From: Lysobacter dokdonensis DS-58
Lineage (GTDB): Bacteria > Pseudomonadota > Gammaproteobacteria > Xanthomonadales > Xanthomonadaceae
DNA: 64,000 nt
Assembly: GCF_000770795.1 (NCBI RefSeq)
Contig: NZ_JRKJ01000021.1
Location: forward strand, 183,501 to 247,500
Direction: 5' to 3'
Shown: positions 9,031 through 19,486 of the stretch, piece by piece
How positions within the stretch are numbered: the first letter of the stretch is position 1
Layout: the number at the start of each line of letters is the position of its first letter
Position numbers and translations under genes: made by a program
Notes under the pieces: model-generated
The model's database searches: none
Told to the model about the DNA's origin: nothing
What the model saw: the letters and a program-made list of their open reading frames with translations, nothing else

Positions 9031-9717
9031 TCAGCCTTCGCGGCGCTCCTGCGCCTGTCGCGCAAGGATCCAGTCGCGCCTGCGGCGCAACAACACGACG
9101 CCGCCATGCAGGTAATGCAGGCTGAAGGCGATCGTCAGGCCGATCAACAACAGGTGCCAATGCCCGCGCAGCATCGCGTCGGGATAGCGATGCACGAGCC
9201 ACCACGCGATCGCCTGGAACGTGATCGCCGCCGGCATCAGCATCACGATGTTGGCGCGTTGATCGCGCACGATGTCTTCGTAGAGCAGGCGTTCTTCCTC
9301 GGTCGCGAAATCGTGCGCCTGCGACTGCACGACGCGCAGGTCCCACGCATACAACCCCCACACCGCGGCGGCGTAACAGGCATTGAGTGCGAACCACGAA
9401 CGCGGATCGGCGACCTGCGTCAACGCCGCCGCTTCGATCAGCGTCGCACCGAAGTACCCGAACGTGTGCCCGAACTCCAGCGGCCACCCGATGAAGCTCA
9501 GCGTGTGGATGAGCGAACGCGACCAGAAGATCAGCACGACGAGCAGGCCCGTGAAGATGTACGGCCACGTCGTGTATTGCAGTTGCAGCAGCGGTTGCAC
9601 GGCCGCAGTGGCGAGCATCGCGAGCGCGAGGCCCTGGATGATCGAGATCAGCGTCAGCTCGATGCCGACGACGGTCTTGTCGAGGTCGGTCTTGGCTTCG
9701 CGGCGGAAGTCGGGCAT
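9031..9717 (-). CDS. Multi-span inner-membrane protein, unknown function
   Basis: The start at 9717 has AGGAG eight bases upstream; the longer frame upstream runs antisense through accC and is rejected. The 228-residue protein begins with a short charged segment (MPDFRREAKTDLDKTVVGIE) and then has about six hydrophobic spans: GLALAMLATAAV, PYIFTGLLVVLIFW, SWFALNACYAAAVWGLYAW, IVMLMPAAITFQAIAWWLV, HLLLIGLTIAFSLHYL. It has no catalytic motif that I recognise. It sits after accC but is set off by hairpins on both sides, so it may be its own transcription unit. Confidence 0.78.
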   Translation of the reverse strand: MPDFRREAKTDLDKTVVGIELTLISIIQGLALAMLATAAVQPLLQLQYTTWPYIFTGLLVVLIFWSRSLIHTLSFIGWPLEFGHTFGYFGATLIEAAALTQVADPRSWFALNACYAAAVWGLYAWDLRVVQSQAHDFATEEERLLYEDIVRDQRANIVMLMPAAITFQAIAWWLVHRYPDAMLRGHWHLLLIGLTIAFSLHYLHGGVVLLRRRRDWILARQAQERREG

Positions 9718-9738
9718 CGACGTTCTCCTCGAAACGAA

Positions 9739-9760
9739 GCACCCCGCCGGAGCGGGGTGC
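9739..9760 (-). terminator. Hairpin terminator after accC
   Basis: A perfect nine-base stem (GCACCCCGC at 9739-9747, GCGGGGTGC at 9752-9760) with a four-base loop lies just after the accC stop. On the minus strand it is followed by TTCGTTT. It would end or attenuate the aroQ-accB-accC transcript. Confidence 0.65.
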
Positions 9761-9767
9761 GTGTGCG

Positions 9768-11135
<1,368 letters not shown>

Positions 11136-11145
11136 CGTGGCGACC

Positions 11146-11622
11146 TCAGCCGATCACGAAGAGCGGTTCGTCGAATTCGATCGGCTGACCGCTTTCCACG
11201 AGGACCTTCAGCACCGTGCCCGACACGTCGGCCTCGATGGGGTTGAACATCTTCATCGCCTCGATGATGCCGAGCGTGTCGCCGGCCTTCACCGCCTGGC
11301 CGACGGTGACGAACGCGGGCTTGTCGGGGGAGGGCGAGGCATAGAACGTCCCGACCATCGGCGCGCGGACGACGTGGCCTTCCGGCAGGTCGGAGGCCTT
11401 GGCGCTGCCGCCGCTGACGCCTTCGGTCGGGCCCGCCATCGGCATCACCGGCGCGGGGCGCGATTCGACGTGCATCGGCATGACCTGCGGGGCGGCGACG
11501 GTCACGCCGCCGCGCGGCACGCGCGCCAGGCGGACGGACTCTTCGCCTTCCTTGATCTCGATCTCGGCGAGGTTGGATTCTTCGAGGAGATCGATGAGTT
11601 TCTTGATTTTGCGCAGGTCCAT
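11146..11622 (-). CDS. accB: Biotin carboxyl carrier protein
   Basis: The 158-residue protein starts at the ATG at 11622 ([17 protein letters not shown]). It has a flexible Ala/Pro-rich linker near residues 45-75 and a C-terminal biotinyl domain with the biotinylated lysine in EAMKM. It carries carboxybiotin from AccC to the carboxyltransferase. It lies between aroQ and accC; the spacing to accC is 10 bases and to aroQ is 8 bases. Confidence 0.98.
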   Translation of the reverse strand: MDLRKIKKLIDLLEESNLAEIEIKEGEESVRLARVPRGGVTVAAPQVMPMHVESRPAPVMPMAGPTEGVSGGSAKASDLPEGHVVRAPMVGTFYASPSPDKPAFVTVGQAVKAGDTLGIIEAMKMFNPIEADVSGTVLKVLVESGQPIEFDEPLFVIG

Positions 11623-11630
11623 GGCGGGCC

Positions 11631-12086
11631 TCAGGGTGCGGTGTCGGTGGGAGTGAGCCGCTGCAGGGCGGCGTCGAGCGCGAGCCGGTAGCTCGCCGCG
11701 CCGAAACCCGCGACGACGCCGACGGCGATGTCGCTGAAGTAGCTGGTGCGGCGGAACGGTTCCCGCGCGTGCGGGTTGGACAGGTGGACTTCGATGAAGG
11801 GCAGGGCGACCGCCGCCAGCGCGTCGCGGAGGGCGACGGAGGTGTGCGTGAACCCGGCCGGGTTGATCAGTGCGAAGGCGGTGCCGTCGGTGCGGGCGGC
11901 CTGGATGCGCTCGACCAAAACGTGCTCGGCGTTGGACTGCAGGCTTTCGATGGCATGCCCGGCGGACTGCGCACGTTGCGCGAGGTCCGCGTCGATCTGC
12001 GCGAGGGTCGTGCGGCCATAGACCTCCGGCTCGCGCGTGCCGAGCAGGTTGAGGTTGGGGCCATGCAGGACCAGCAGCTTCGCCAT
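11631..12086 (-). CDS. aroQ: Type II 3-dehydroquinate dehydratase
   Basis: AroQ converts 3-dehydroquinate to 3-dehydroshikimate in the shikimate pathway. The 151-residue protein shows the family signature at the N-terminus ([21 protein letters not shown], quoted in part: [11 protein letters not shown] and the lid tyrosine), the NPAGFTHTS segment with the active-site region, and [14 protein letters not shown] with the catalytic histidine. It is the first gene of the aroQ-accB-accC operon, an arrangement common in proteobacteria. About 126 bases upstream are non-coding and should hold the operon promoter; I could not fix a good -35/-10 pair there. Confidence 0.97.
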   Translation of the reverse strand: MAKLLVLHGPNLNLLGTREPEVYGRTTLAQIDADLAQRAQSAGHAIESLQSNAEHVLVERIQAARTDGTAFALINPAGFTHTSVALRDALAAVALPFIEVHLSNPHAREPFRRTSYFSDIAVGVVAGFGAASYRLALDAALQRLTPTDTAP

Positions 12087-12212
12087 CGATGGGGCCAGCG
12101 GGACGGACGCGCAGTCTGGCCGAACCCACCCGGTGTGTCCAGAAGCGAAGCCGCAGTTCTCTACCGTATCGACGAAGTTCGCAGGACTTATGCCGACCTT
12201 TGAGTAAGCCCT

Positions 12213-12809
12213 CTAATCCTTTGCCCAGCCTGCGATTTCCCCTTCTTCGAAGGGCCCGATCCGTTGTTTCAGCAGCCGCCCGTCGGCGGACACCAGCACC
12301 GAATAGGGGAGGACGCCCTTCGGATTGCCCAGGCGGACGCCGGCATCGGCAGGACCCGGGGTATCGACGAGGATCGGGTAGGTGACGCCGGTGCGGTCGA
12401 CGAAGGCGCGGACGGCGTCGACATCGTCCAGCGCGATGCCGACGACTTGCACGCCATTGCCGGCCTGTTCCTTCGAGAACGCCTGCAACGCGGGCATCTC
12501 CTTCACGCACGGGCCGCACCAGCTGGCCCAGACGTTGATCAGCACCGGGCGCCCCGCGTACTGCGCGGGCACCGTGACCCTGCTGCGATCCAGGCCGCGC
12601 AACGCGAAGTCCGGAACGCGTTCGCCGCGCTCGGCGACTTCGACGCCCTCCGGCACCGGCGGCGCCGATGCCTGCATCGCGGAGTTGAGTGCGCGCTGCC
12701 CGACCTCGGTCCGCCACAGCGGCCCGGCGCCCGAGGTCAGCAGACTCGCGACCACGCCGAGCGCGCCCGCGGCCAATGCGACCAGAACGACCTTCGTCGT
12801 GGTGTTCAT
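12213..12809 (-). CDS. TlpA-like membrane-anchored thiol:disulfide oxidoreductase
   Basis: The ATG at 12809 overlaps the dsbD stop (ATGA). The 198-residue protein has an N-terminal membrane anchor ([18 protein letters not shown]) and then a periplasmic thioredoxin domain of the AhpC-TSA/Redoxin type with the active site [12 protein letters not shown] (CxxC near residue 104) and a cis-proline in the GVLPYSVLV segment. Such proteins reduce apocytochromes or other periplasmic thiols. Being fused in one operon with dsbD, it is probably a client that receives electrons from DsbD. Confidence 0.9.
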   Translation of the reverse strand: MNTTTKVVLVALAAGALGVVASLLTSGAGPLWRTEVGQRALNSAMQASAPPVPEGVEVAERGERVPDFALRGLDRSRVTVPAQYAGRPVLINVWASWCGPCVKEMPALQAFSKEQAGNGVQVVGIALDDVDAVRAFVDRTGVTYPILVDTPGPADAGVRLGNPKGVLPYSVLVSADGRLLKQRIGPFEEGEIAGWAKD

Positions 12810-14998
12810 CGCGCCGCGCCGTGTTGCGCGCGCTCGACGAACGCGTCGGCTTCCTCGAATCCGGTCAGCCGCAGTTCGCGCCGCTCCCGCCCATCGCGGA
12901 AGAACAGCGACATCGGTGGGCCGATGATCCCGAAGCGCTGCATGAGCGCCTGGTCCTGCGCGTCGTTCGCGGTCACGTCCGCCTGCAACAACACGTAGTC
13001 GCGCAACGCCGCGTGCACCTTGGGCTGCGTGAAGACGTACTTCTCCATCTCCTTGCAGCTCACGCACCAGTCGGCATAGAAATCGAGCATCAGCGGCTTG
13101 CCGGCCGCGCGCGCGGCCGCGACTTCGCGATCGAGATCGGCGACGGACTTGATGCGCTTGAAGGCGATCGCCTCGCGCTGCTCGCCGCGCAAACCGGAGA
13201 GCGGTTGCAGGGGATCGTGCCCGCCGGCGAATCCGCCCAGCAGTTCCGCGGCGCCCACGACCGCAAGCACCAGGCCAGCGAAACGGGCCGCCAACCGCGA
13301 GCGCGGTTTGCTGCCGAGCGTGAACGCCCACGTCGCCGCACCGAGCGCGAGCAATCCCCACAGCGCAAGCGTCCATGCCGCCGGGATCACGCGCGAGATC
13401 ATCCAGATCGCAAGGCCGAGGAACACGAACCCGAAGACACGCTGCACGGCCATCATCCACGGCCCGCTCGTCGGCATGCCGCGGCCGGCGGCGATCCCGA
13501 ACGCAATCAGCGGCGCGCCCATGCCGAGCGCGAGCAGGAACAAGGCGGCGCCGCCGAGCACCGGATCGCGCGTCTGCGCGATGTACAGCACCGCGCCCAT
13601 CAACGGCGGTGCGACGCACGGCCCGACGATCAACGCCGACAACGCGCCCATCGCAGCCACGCCCACCCACGAGCCGCCGCGCTGGCGGTCGCTCGCCGCG
13701 CCAAGGCGCGCGCGCAGGCCCGCCGGCAATTGCAGTTCATACAAGCCGAACATCGACAACGACAACACGACGAACAACAACGCGAACGCACCGAGCACCC
13801 ACGCGTTCTGCATCGCCGCCTGCAGGTTGGCCGCCGCGCCGAGCAACCCGGCGAACACGCCCGCGATGGTGAACACCACCGCGCTCGCGAGCACGTACAC
13901 CGCCGACAACGAGAAACCGCGCCATGCACCGATGCGTTCGCCGCGGCCGGCGATCAGGCCCGAGAGGATCGGCACCATCGGCAATACGCAGGGGGTGAAC
14001 GCCAGGCCCAGCCCGTAGACGAAGAACAACAACAACGTCCACGCGCGCTGCTTGCCGCCGAGGTTTTGCGCGAGGCGCTGGTCTTCGGCGAGCGTCGGCA
14101 CATCCGCCGCCGGGGCCGATACCTCGCCCGCAGGCAAGGACACGGGCAAGGCGCGCGTCATCACCGGATAGCAGATCCCGCCGTCCTGGCAGCCCTGGAA
14201 TGTCACGCGCAGCGTCCCATCGACCGGGCGTGCATGCGTGCGGCGCACGGGCACCGCGACATCGACCGGATCGAAGAACACCACGACATCGCCGAAGTGT
14301 TCGTCGCGGTATTGCCTGCCCCCGGGCCACTTCGGCGCGCCGAGCGTGATGCCCTCGCCATCGAAGGCGAGCTGCGTCTTGTCGCGGTAGAGGTAATAGC
14401 CCGGCGCCGGCGCGAAGCGCACGAGCAGGCCGTTGCCGCCATCGGCGATCGCTTCGATGGTGAAGGCCTGCGCTTCGGGCAACGGTTCGCCTTTCGCGAC
14501 GCCGAACTGCAACGGCCCCGCGGGCGCGGGTGCATCGAACAAGCGCGAAGCCGCCGCCGACGGCAACGCGACCTGCACCATGCGCGTCTGCGGCGGATAG
14601 CACACGCCCACGTCCGCGCAGCCCTGGTACTTCACTTTCAGCGTAACGGTGCCCGCGTCGTTGGCGGGCGTGCCGGTGACCTGCGCCTCCAGCGACGTCC
14701 GATACGTTTCGACATCGCCGAAGAATTCGTCGCGCTTGTGCTTGCCGGGCGGCATCGAGAGCGCGGCGCCGACGAAGTCCGAAGATTCGACCGAAGTGCG
14801 ATGGCGATACAGGTAGTAGCCCGGAGCGATGCGCCAGGTCAGCGCGATGGTGTCGCGCGAAGACGCCTTCGCCTCGAAGGCGAAGGCCTGGTCCACCGGC
14901 AGGAGGTCTTTCTCGTCGACCCCGTGCGCACCGAAGGACGCCGCGCCCAGCAACAGGGCGAGCAACGCCGTCGTGGCGCGTCGGAAACACATCGTCAT
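12806..14998 (-). CDS. dsbD: Thiol:disulfide interchange protein DsbD with two N-terminal domains
   Basis: DsbD moves electrons from cytoplasmic thioredoxin to periplasmic thiol proteins. The protein has 730 residues, well above the about 565 of E. coli DsbD. A signal peptide is followed by two DsbD-alpha-like domains: the first has [13 protein letters not shown] (Cys 127 and 133), the second has [13 protein letters not shown] (Cys 270 and 276). Each domain also has the APGYYLYR motif. Next comes the eight-span transmembrane domain with [12 protein letters not shown] and VGPCVAPPL, and last a thioredoxin-like domain with [12 protein letters not shown]. It is in an operon with a TlpA-like gene. 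Confidence 0.95.
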   Translation of the reverse strand: MTMCFRRATTALLALLLGAASFGAHGVDEKDLLPVDQAFAFEAKASSRDTIALTWRIAPGYYLYRHRTSVESSDFVGAALSMPPGKHKRDEFFGDVETYRTSLEAQVTGTPANDAGTVTLKVKYQGCADVGVCYPPQTRMVQVALPSAAASRLFDAPAPAGPLQFGVAKGEPLPEAQAFTIEAIADGGNGLLVRFAPAPGYYLYRDKTQLAFDGEGITLGAPKWPGGRQYRDEHFGDVVVFFDPVDVAVPVRRTHARPVDGTLRVTFQGCQDGGICYPVMTRALPVSLPAGEVSAPAADVPTLAEDQRLAQNLGGKQRAWTLLLFFVYGLGLAFTPCVLPMVPILSGLIAGRGERIGAWRGFSLSAVYVLASAVVFTIAGVFAGLLGAAANLQAAMQNAWVLGAFALLFVVLSLSMFGLYELQLPAGLRARLGAASDRQRGGSWVGVAAMGALSALIVGPCVAPPLMGAVLYIAQTRDPVLGGAALFLLALGMGAPLIAFGIAAGRGMPTSGPWMMAVQRVFGFVFLGLAIWMISRVIPAAWTLALWGLLALGAATWAFTLGSKPRSRLAARFAGLVLAVVGAAELLGGFAGGHDPLQPLSGLRGEQREAIAFKRIKSVADLDREVAAARAAGKPLMLDFYADWCVSCKEMEKYVFTQPKVHAALRDYVLLQADVTANDAQDQALMQRFGIIGPPMSLFFRDGRERRELRLTGFEEADAFVERAQHGAAR

Positions 14999-15077
14999 TG
15001 CGGTCTTGACCGATCAGGCGCCGAAACGGAGCGCCATAGCGTAACCGGGTCGCCCGGTGCGGCTAAGTGCCGCGATT

Positions 15078-15506
15078 TCAGTCGAGGCTGTCGTAATACG
15101 CGTCGGTGGTCATCAGCGACTTCCCGCGCGGACGGCCCGTGCGCTGGCTCGCGAGTTCTTCCATCAGCTCCACCAGCGCAAGGCGCGCGCGCACCGGGGC
15201 TTCGCGGAAGGCGACGAGCAGGCGTTGTTCGAGCGAGTCGTCGACAAGCAACGCATCGACCGCGGCGACCGAATCGAGCACCGTTTCGCGCGAGGGCGCC
15301 ATCTGCCCGCGGCCCGTGGCGAGCCACTCGAACTGCACGCCCGTCACCATCGCGATTTCGCGCAGGTGCTTCACGCTGGGGTTCTTGCCTTGCGGCGCTT
15401 CCCAATGGCTGACGGCACTACGCTGCACGCCCACGGCCTGGGCGAGTTGCGTCTGCGACATGGCGGCGTGCCGTCGCGCGAGGCGGATGCGTTGTTGAGA
15501 CGTCAT
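15078..15506 (-). CDS. XRE-family transcriptional regulator
   Basis: The 142-residue protein begins with a helix-turn-helix of the Cro/C1 type (IRLARRHAAMSQTQLAQAV and VQRSAVSHWE). The remaining part is helical, includes EWLATGRGQ as often seen in phage-repressor-like regulators, and has no known ligand domain. The start at 15506 is preferred because it gives the usual short N-terminus before the first helix; the frame extends 69 codons further upstream without a family match. No strong ribosome-binding site is visible. The target genes are unknown; autoregulation is common in the family. Confidence 0.85.
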   Translation of the reverse strand: MTSQQRIRLARRHAAMSQTQLAQAVGVQRSAVSHWEAPQGKNPSVKHLREIAMVTGVQFEWLATGRGQMAPSRETVLDSVAAVDALLVDDSLEQRLLVAFREAPVRARLALVELMEELASQRTGRPRGKSLMTTDAYYDSLD

Positions 15507-15611
15507 GGTGGTTGCGGAGAAAAATCCATGCCAAGTGAAGGCGTGTCCGCACGTTACACACGCCAACTGCCGGTATGAAGCGCCAATGTTACCGCGCTTC
15601 ACCCCGTGAAT

Positions 15612-15881
15612 GATAATGGCAGCAACCTGTCTACTTTTGGTAGCGGGCACCAGCCCCGCGCTGGAACACAGGCTGTAAACGGCGGTTTTCGCTACCGCTA
15701 CGCACCCATCCACGGCCGTTACCGCCCTTCACAAGGGGGACGAAGTCCGCAATTCTCGGCGCGTCGAAGGGACGTTCGGCAAGACAACGGACTGGGGGTG
15801 GAGGACGGGTGAGGGATCGCCCGCCACGGACCGGCAACTCCCGACCCCAGGGCGCGCACGGCCACGTGCGCGCCCTTTTTT
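15612..15881 (+). ncRNA. Candidate small RNA ending at a strong terminator
   Basis: A rho-independent terminator at 15849-15881 points in the plus direction, yet no plus-strand gene lies before it, so some transcript should end there. GATAAT at 15612-15617 could be a -10 box, with a weak TTACCG -35 at 15589-15594 (17-base spacer). The putative RNA of about 260 bases contains nested pairing: GGTAGCG near 15640 with CGCTACC near 15694, enclosing a CCAGC/GCTGG hairpin. It does not look like 6S RNA, tmRNA, SRP RNA or RNase P RNA to me. The exact 5' end is a guess. Confidence 0.35.
15849..15881 (+). terminator. Rho-independent terminator without an upstream gene
   Basis: A perfect 11-base stem (15849-15859 with 15866-15876, AGGGCGCGCAC/GTGCGCGCCCT), six-base loop and six T residues form a textbook terminator on the plus strand. 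Confidence 0.85.
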
Positions 15882-15898
15882 CTCTGGAGCGTCTCCGC

Positions 15899-15944
15899 GG
15901 GACCCCCTCTGGCCCTTCCCCCTGCGCCAGCCGGAGGGGGTCCC
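15899..15944. repeat. Large GC-rich inverted repeat upstream of groES
   Basis: Arms 15899-15909 and 15934-15944 are a perfect 11-base inverted repeat (GGGACCCCCTC/GAGGGGGTCCC) around a 24-base C-rich centre that can itself pair TGGC with GCCA. No T-run follows on either strand, so it is not a normal terminator. It could be a REP-type dispersed palindrome; copy number in the genome cannot be judged here. Confidence 0.5.
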
Positions 15945-16028
15945 CATCTCCCGGGGCCCTTGAAACCCCCGATCGCCATCCTCACGTCCTTGCCCGACCC
16001 GCGTTGCGGGCTTTATTTCGCGCGGACT

Positions 16029-16058
16029 TTGGCACTCGTTTCCCGCGACTGCTAGAAT
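16029..16058 (+). promoter_or_regulatory. groESL promoter overlapped by a CIRCE operator
   Basis: TTGGCACTC at 16029-16037, nine bases, then GACTGCTAG at 16047-16055 match the HrcA-binding CIRCE element (8/9 and 7/9 of the consensus arms). The same bases hold a vegetative promoter: -35 TTGGCA (16029-16034), 18-base spacer, -10 TAGAAT (16053-16058). Bound HrcA would cover both boxes, so heat-shock control by repression is inferred. I saw no convincing sigma-32 promoter. Confidence 0.85.
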
Positions 16059-16103
16059 TCGCGCCCTTTCACCAGCCACATCAAGCACTTGCGAGGGTTG
16101 TCA

Positions 16104-16391
16104 ATGAACATCAAGCCGCTCTACGACCGCGTGGTCATCAAGCGCATGGAAGAAGAAAAGCTGTCGGCCGGCGGGATCGTGATCCCGGACTCGGCGACGG
16201 AAAAGCCGATCAAGGGTGAAGTCGTCGCCGTCGGCGAAGGCAAGGTCTTCGACAACGGCTCGGTGCGCAGCCCGAAGGTCAAGGCCGGCGACAAGGTGTT
16301 GTTCGGCAAGTACAGCGGCACCGAAGTGAAGCTCGACGGCACCGAATACCTGGTCGTGAAGGAAGACGACATCCTCGCCGTCCTCGGCTGA
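16104..16391 (+). CDS. groES: Co-chaperonin GroES
   Basis: The 95-residue heptameric lid of the GroEL chaperonin. The start at 16104 gives the usual N-terminus [14 protein letters not shown]. The mobile loop region [16 protein letters not shown] and the C-terminal [10 protein letters not shown] are typical. GAGG lies upstream of the ATG. An in-frame TTG five codons earlier would add residues that the family lacks. It is first in the groES-groEL operon, and groEL starts 59 bases later. Confidence 0.99.
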   Translation: MNIKPLYDRVVIKRMEEEKLSAGGIVIPDSATEKPIKGEVVAVGEGKVFDNGSVRSPKVKAGDKVLFGKYSGTEVKLDGTEYLVVKEDDILAVLG

Positions 16392-16444
16392 GCGTCGCCC
16401 TTCGCATCGCACAAGAACAAAGCAACTCTTATCTACTGAGGTAA

Positions 16445-18088
<1,644 letters not shown>

Positions 18089-18120
18089 CGAAGTCAGGAA
18101 TCCCGCTCCCGATGTACCGG

Positions 18121-18150
18121 AAAGGCCCGCGCAAGCGGGCCTTTCTTTTT
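18121..18150 (+). terminator. Rho-independent terminator of groESL
   Basis: A perfect ten-base stem (AAAGGCCCGC at 18121-18130 with GCGGGCCTTT at 18135-18144), GCAA loop, and the T-rich tail CTTTTT follow groEL by about 30 bases. Confidence 0.93.
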
Positions 18151-18224
18151 GCCCTCACGCCCCCGGCGTATCGTCTTGAACCAGCCGCCCCCGGTCGGGT
18201 ACCCACGGGCGACAGGAGGGTCGG

Positions 18225-18836
18225 ATGGCGCAGCAGGGCCCATGCGACGGTCGCACCGGCACGCCGCCGCAGGCGACCGACCGTTCCATCGCGATGGACG
18301 AAGTCGACCTCGTCGGCCTCGTGGCGATGGAGGACGTGCGCGCGTTCGAGGCGCTGTACCGCGCCTATCACCCGAGGCTCCGCCGTTTCCTGCGCGGCAT
18401 GTTGCGGCAGTCGACGATGGTGGACGAAGTGCTGGACGACACGATGCTCGTCGCGTGGCGCAAGGCCCACACCTTCGACGCGACCTCGCGCGTCTCGACC
18501 TGGTTGTTCGCCATCGCGTACCGCCAGGCGTTGAAGGCGTTGCGCCGCCTGGATTGGTCGCTGCCCGATCCGATCGACGAACCCGCCGCGCCACGCGATG
18601 CCGAACCCGATGGCGAACTCGCGCACGCGCAACTGCGCGAACGCCTCGATGCGGTGCTCGCGCAACTCTCCCCCGAACACCGCGCGGTCATCGACCTGAC
18701 CTACTTCCACGGCTACAGCTGCAAGGAGATCGCCGACGTCGTCGGTTGCCCGGTGGCGACGGTGAAGACGCGCATGTTCTACGCAAGGCGCCACATGAAA
18801 TCGTTGCTCGGCGACGAAGGAGCGCAGGCGCTGTGA
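18225..18836 (+). CDS. ECF RNA polymerase sigma factor
   Basis: The 203-residue protein has region 2 (YRAYHPRLRRFLRGML, then DEVLDDTMLVAWRKA and TWLFAIAYRQALKALR) and region 4 (LSPEHRAVIDLTYFHGYSCKEIADVV, quoted for its helix-turn-helix; then ATVKTRMFYARRHMK). AGGAGG lies before the ATG at 18225; an internal ATG further in (MDEVDLV) is possible but has no better site. It is coupled by a GTGA overlap to a zinc-finger anti-sigma gene, and a subtilase and a porin follow. A TGAACC box at 18177-18182 might belong to its own promoter, but I see no matching -10. Confidence 0.95.
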   Translation: MAQQGPCDGRTGTPPQATDRSIAMDEVDLVGLVAMEDVRAFEALYRAYHPRLRRFLRGMLRQSTMVDEVLDDTMLVAWRKAHTFDATSRVSTWLFAIAYRQALKALRRLDWSLPDPIDEPAAPRDAEPDGELAHAQLRERLDAVLAQLSPEHRAVIDLTYFHGYSCKEIADVVGCPVATVKTRMFYARRHMKSLLGDEGAQAL

Positions 18837-19486
18837 GCGGACGTGTCCTCAATTTCGAAGGCCACGCGCACCGCGACGTCGAGCGTCTGCTCCCGTGGTA
18901 TGCCAACGCCACGCTCGAGGGAGACGACGACGCCCGCGTGCGTGCGCACCTGCTCGAATGCGCCGCGTGCCGCGCGGACCTGGCGACGATGCGCGCATTG
19001 ATGGACCACGCCCCGGTCGCGGACGCGCGCGACATCGACCGCGGATGGATCCGCATGCGCGATCGCCTGCATGCCGCGCGCTACCGCCCGGCTGCGAAGT
19101 TCGACTGGCTGCGGGTGCGCAGCGGTTGGTCCGCAACGCCGGCATGGTTGCGGGTCGCCCTCGCTGCGCAGTGCGCCTTCATCGCCGTGCTCGCGATGTT
19201 CCTCGTCGGCGAGCCCAGACCGGCCGCGCACACCTTCACGACGCTGTCCGCGACACCCGCGCCGCGCGCATCGCAGGACACGTTGCTCGTCGTGTTCGAC
19301 CCGCGCATCACCGATGCGCAGTTGCGGGAGTTGCTCGGCGCGAACCGCGCGCGCATCGTCGACGGGCCGAACGCTGCGGGCGCCTTCCTCCTGGCCACGC
19401 CGCCCGGGCAGGCCGACGCCGTGCGCAACGCACTGCGCGCATCGCCGGGCGTGGCGATGGCCGAACGCCTCGCGCCGCCGGAGTGA
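18833..19486 (+). CDS. Zinc-finger anti-sigma factor with a propeptide-like periplasmic domain
   Basis: The GTG at 18833 overlaps the sigma stop. The protein has 217 residues. Its N-terminus has the HxxxCxxC anti-sigma zinc motif HLLECAAC (His 39, Cys 43, Cys 46). One membrane span follows near residues 104-126 (VALAAQCAFIAVLAMFLV). The periplasmic part ends with a compact domain (about 149-212) that opens with DTLLVVFDP and closes with VRNALRASPGVAMAERL. This pattern resembles the I9-type propeptide of subtilases, and the next gene encodes a subtilase whose own prodomain has NTLLVML and VEALARDPRVESVQPM. Direct protease contact is inferred. Confidence 0.9.
   Translation: MSGRVLNFEGHAHRDVERLLPWYANATLEGDDDARVRAHLLECAACRADLATMRALMDHAPVADARDIDRGWIRMRDRLHAARYRPAAKFDWLRVRSGWSATPAWLRVALAAQCAFIAVLAMFLVGEPRPAAHTFTTLSATPAPRASQDTLLVVFDPRITDAQLRELLGANRARIVDGPNAAGAFLLATPPGQADAVRNALRASPGVAMAERLAPPE

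Larger units (their letters stand above)
15507..16103. other. 597-bp non-coding region between XRE gene and groES
   Basis: No convincing gene is present here. From left to right it holds the 5' side of the XRE gene, a candidate plus-strand promoter and structured RNA ending in a strong terminator (about 15589-15881), a large palindrome (15899-15944) and the CIRCE-controlled groESL promoter (16029-16058). Short open frames here on both strands are rich in Arg, Gly and Pro and have no ribosome-binding site. Confidence 0.8.

Noticed and set aside
12087..12212. Promoter for aroQ-accBC in the gap before tlpA
   Set aside because: A promoter must be near, but no pair of -35 and -10 boxes with proper spacing was convincing.
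15606..15812. Small open frame of 68 codons before the orphan terminator
   Set aside because: It has no ribosome-binding site, begins before the predicted transcript start, and its composition (Arg, Gly, Ser, Gln) is that of random GC-rich sequence.
15950..15990. Possible sigma-32 promoter before groES (CTTGAAAC box)
   Set aside because: The -35-like box near 15958 has no acceptable CCCCAT-type -10 at the right distance, whereas the CIRCE/vegetative promoter is clear.
18177..18204. ECF-type autoregulatory promoter before the first sigma gene (TGAACC-16-GTACCC)
   Set aside because: Only the -35-like box is suggestive; the downstream part does not look like an ECF -10.
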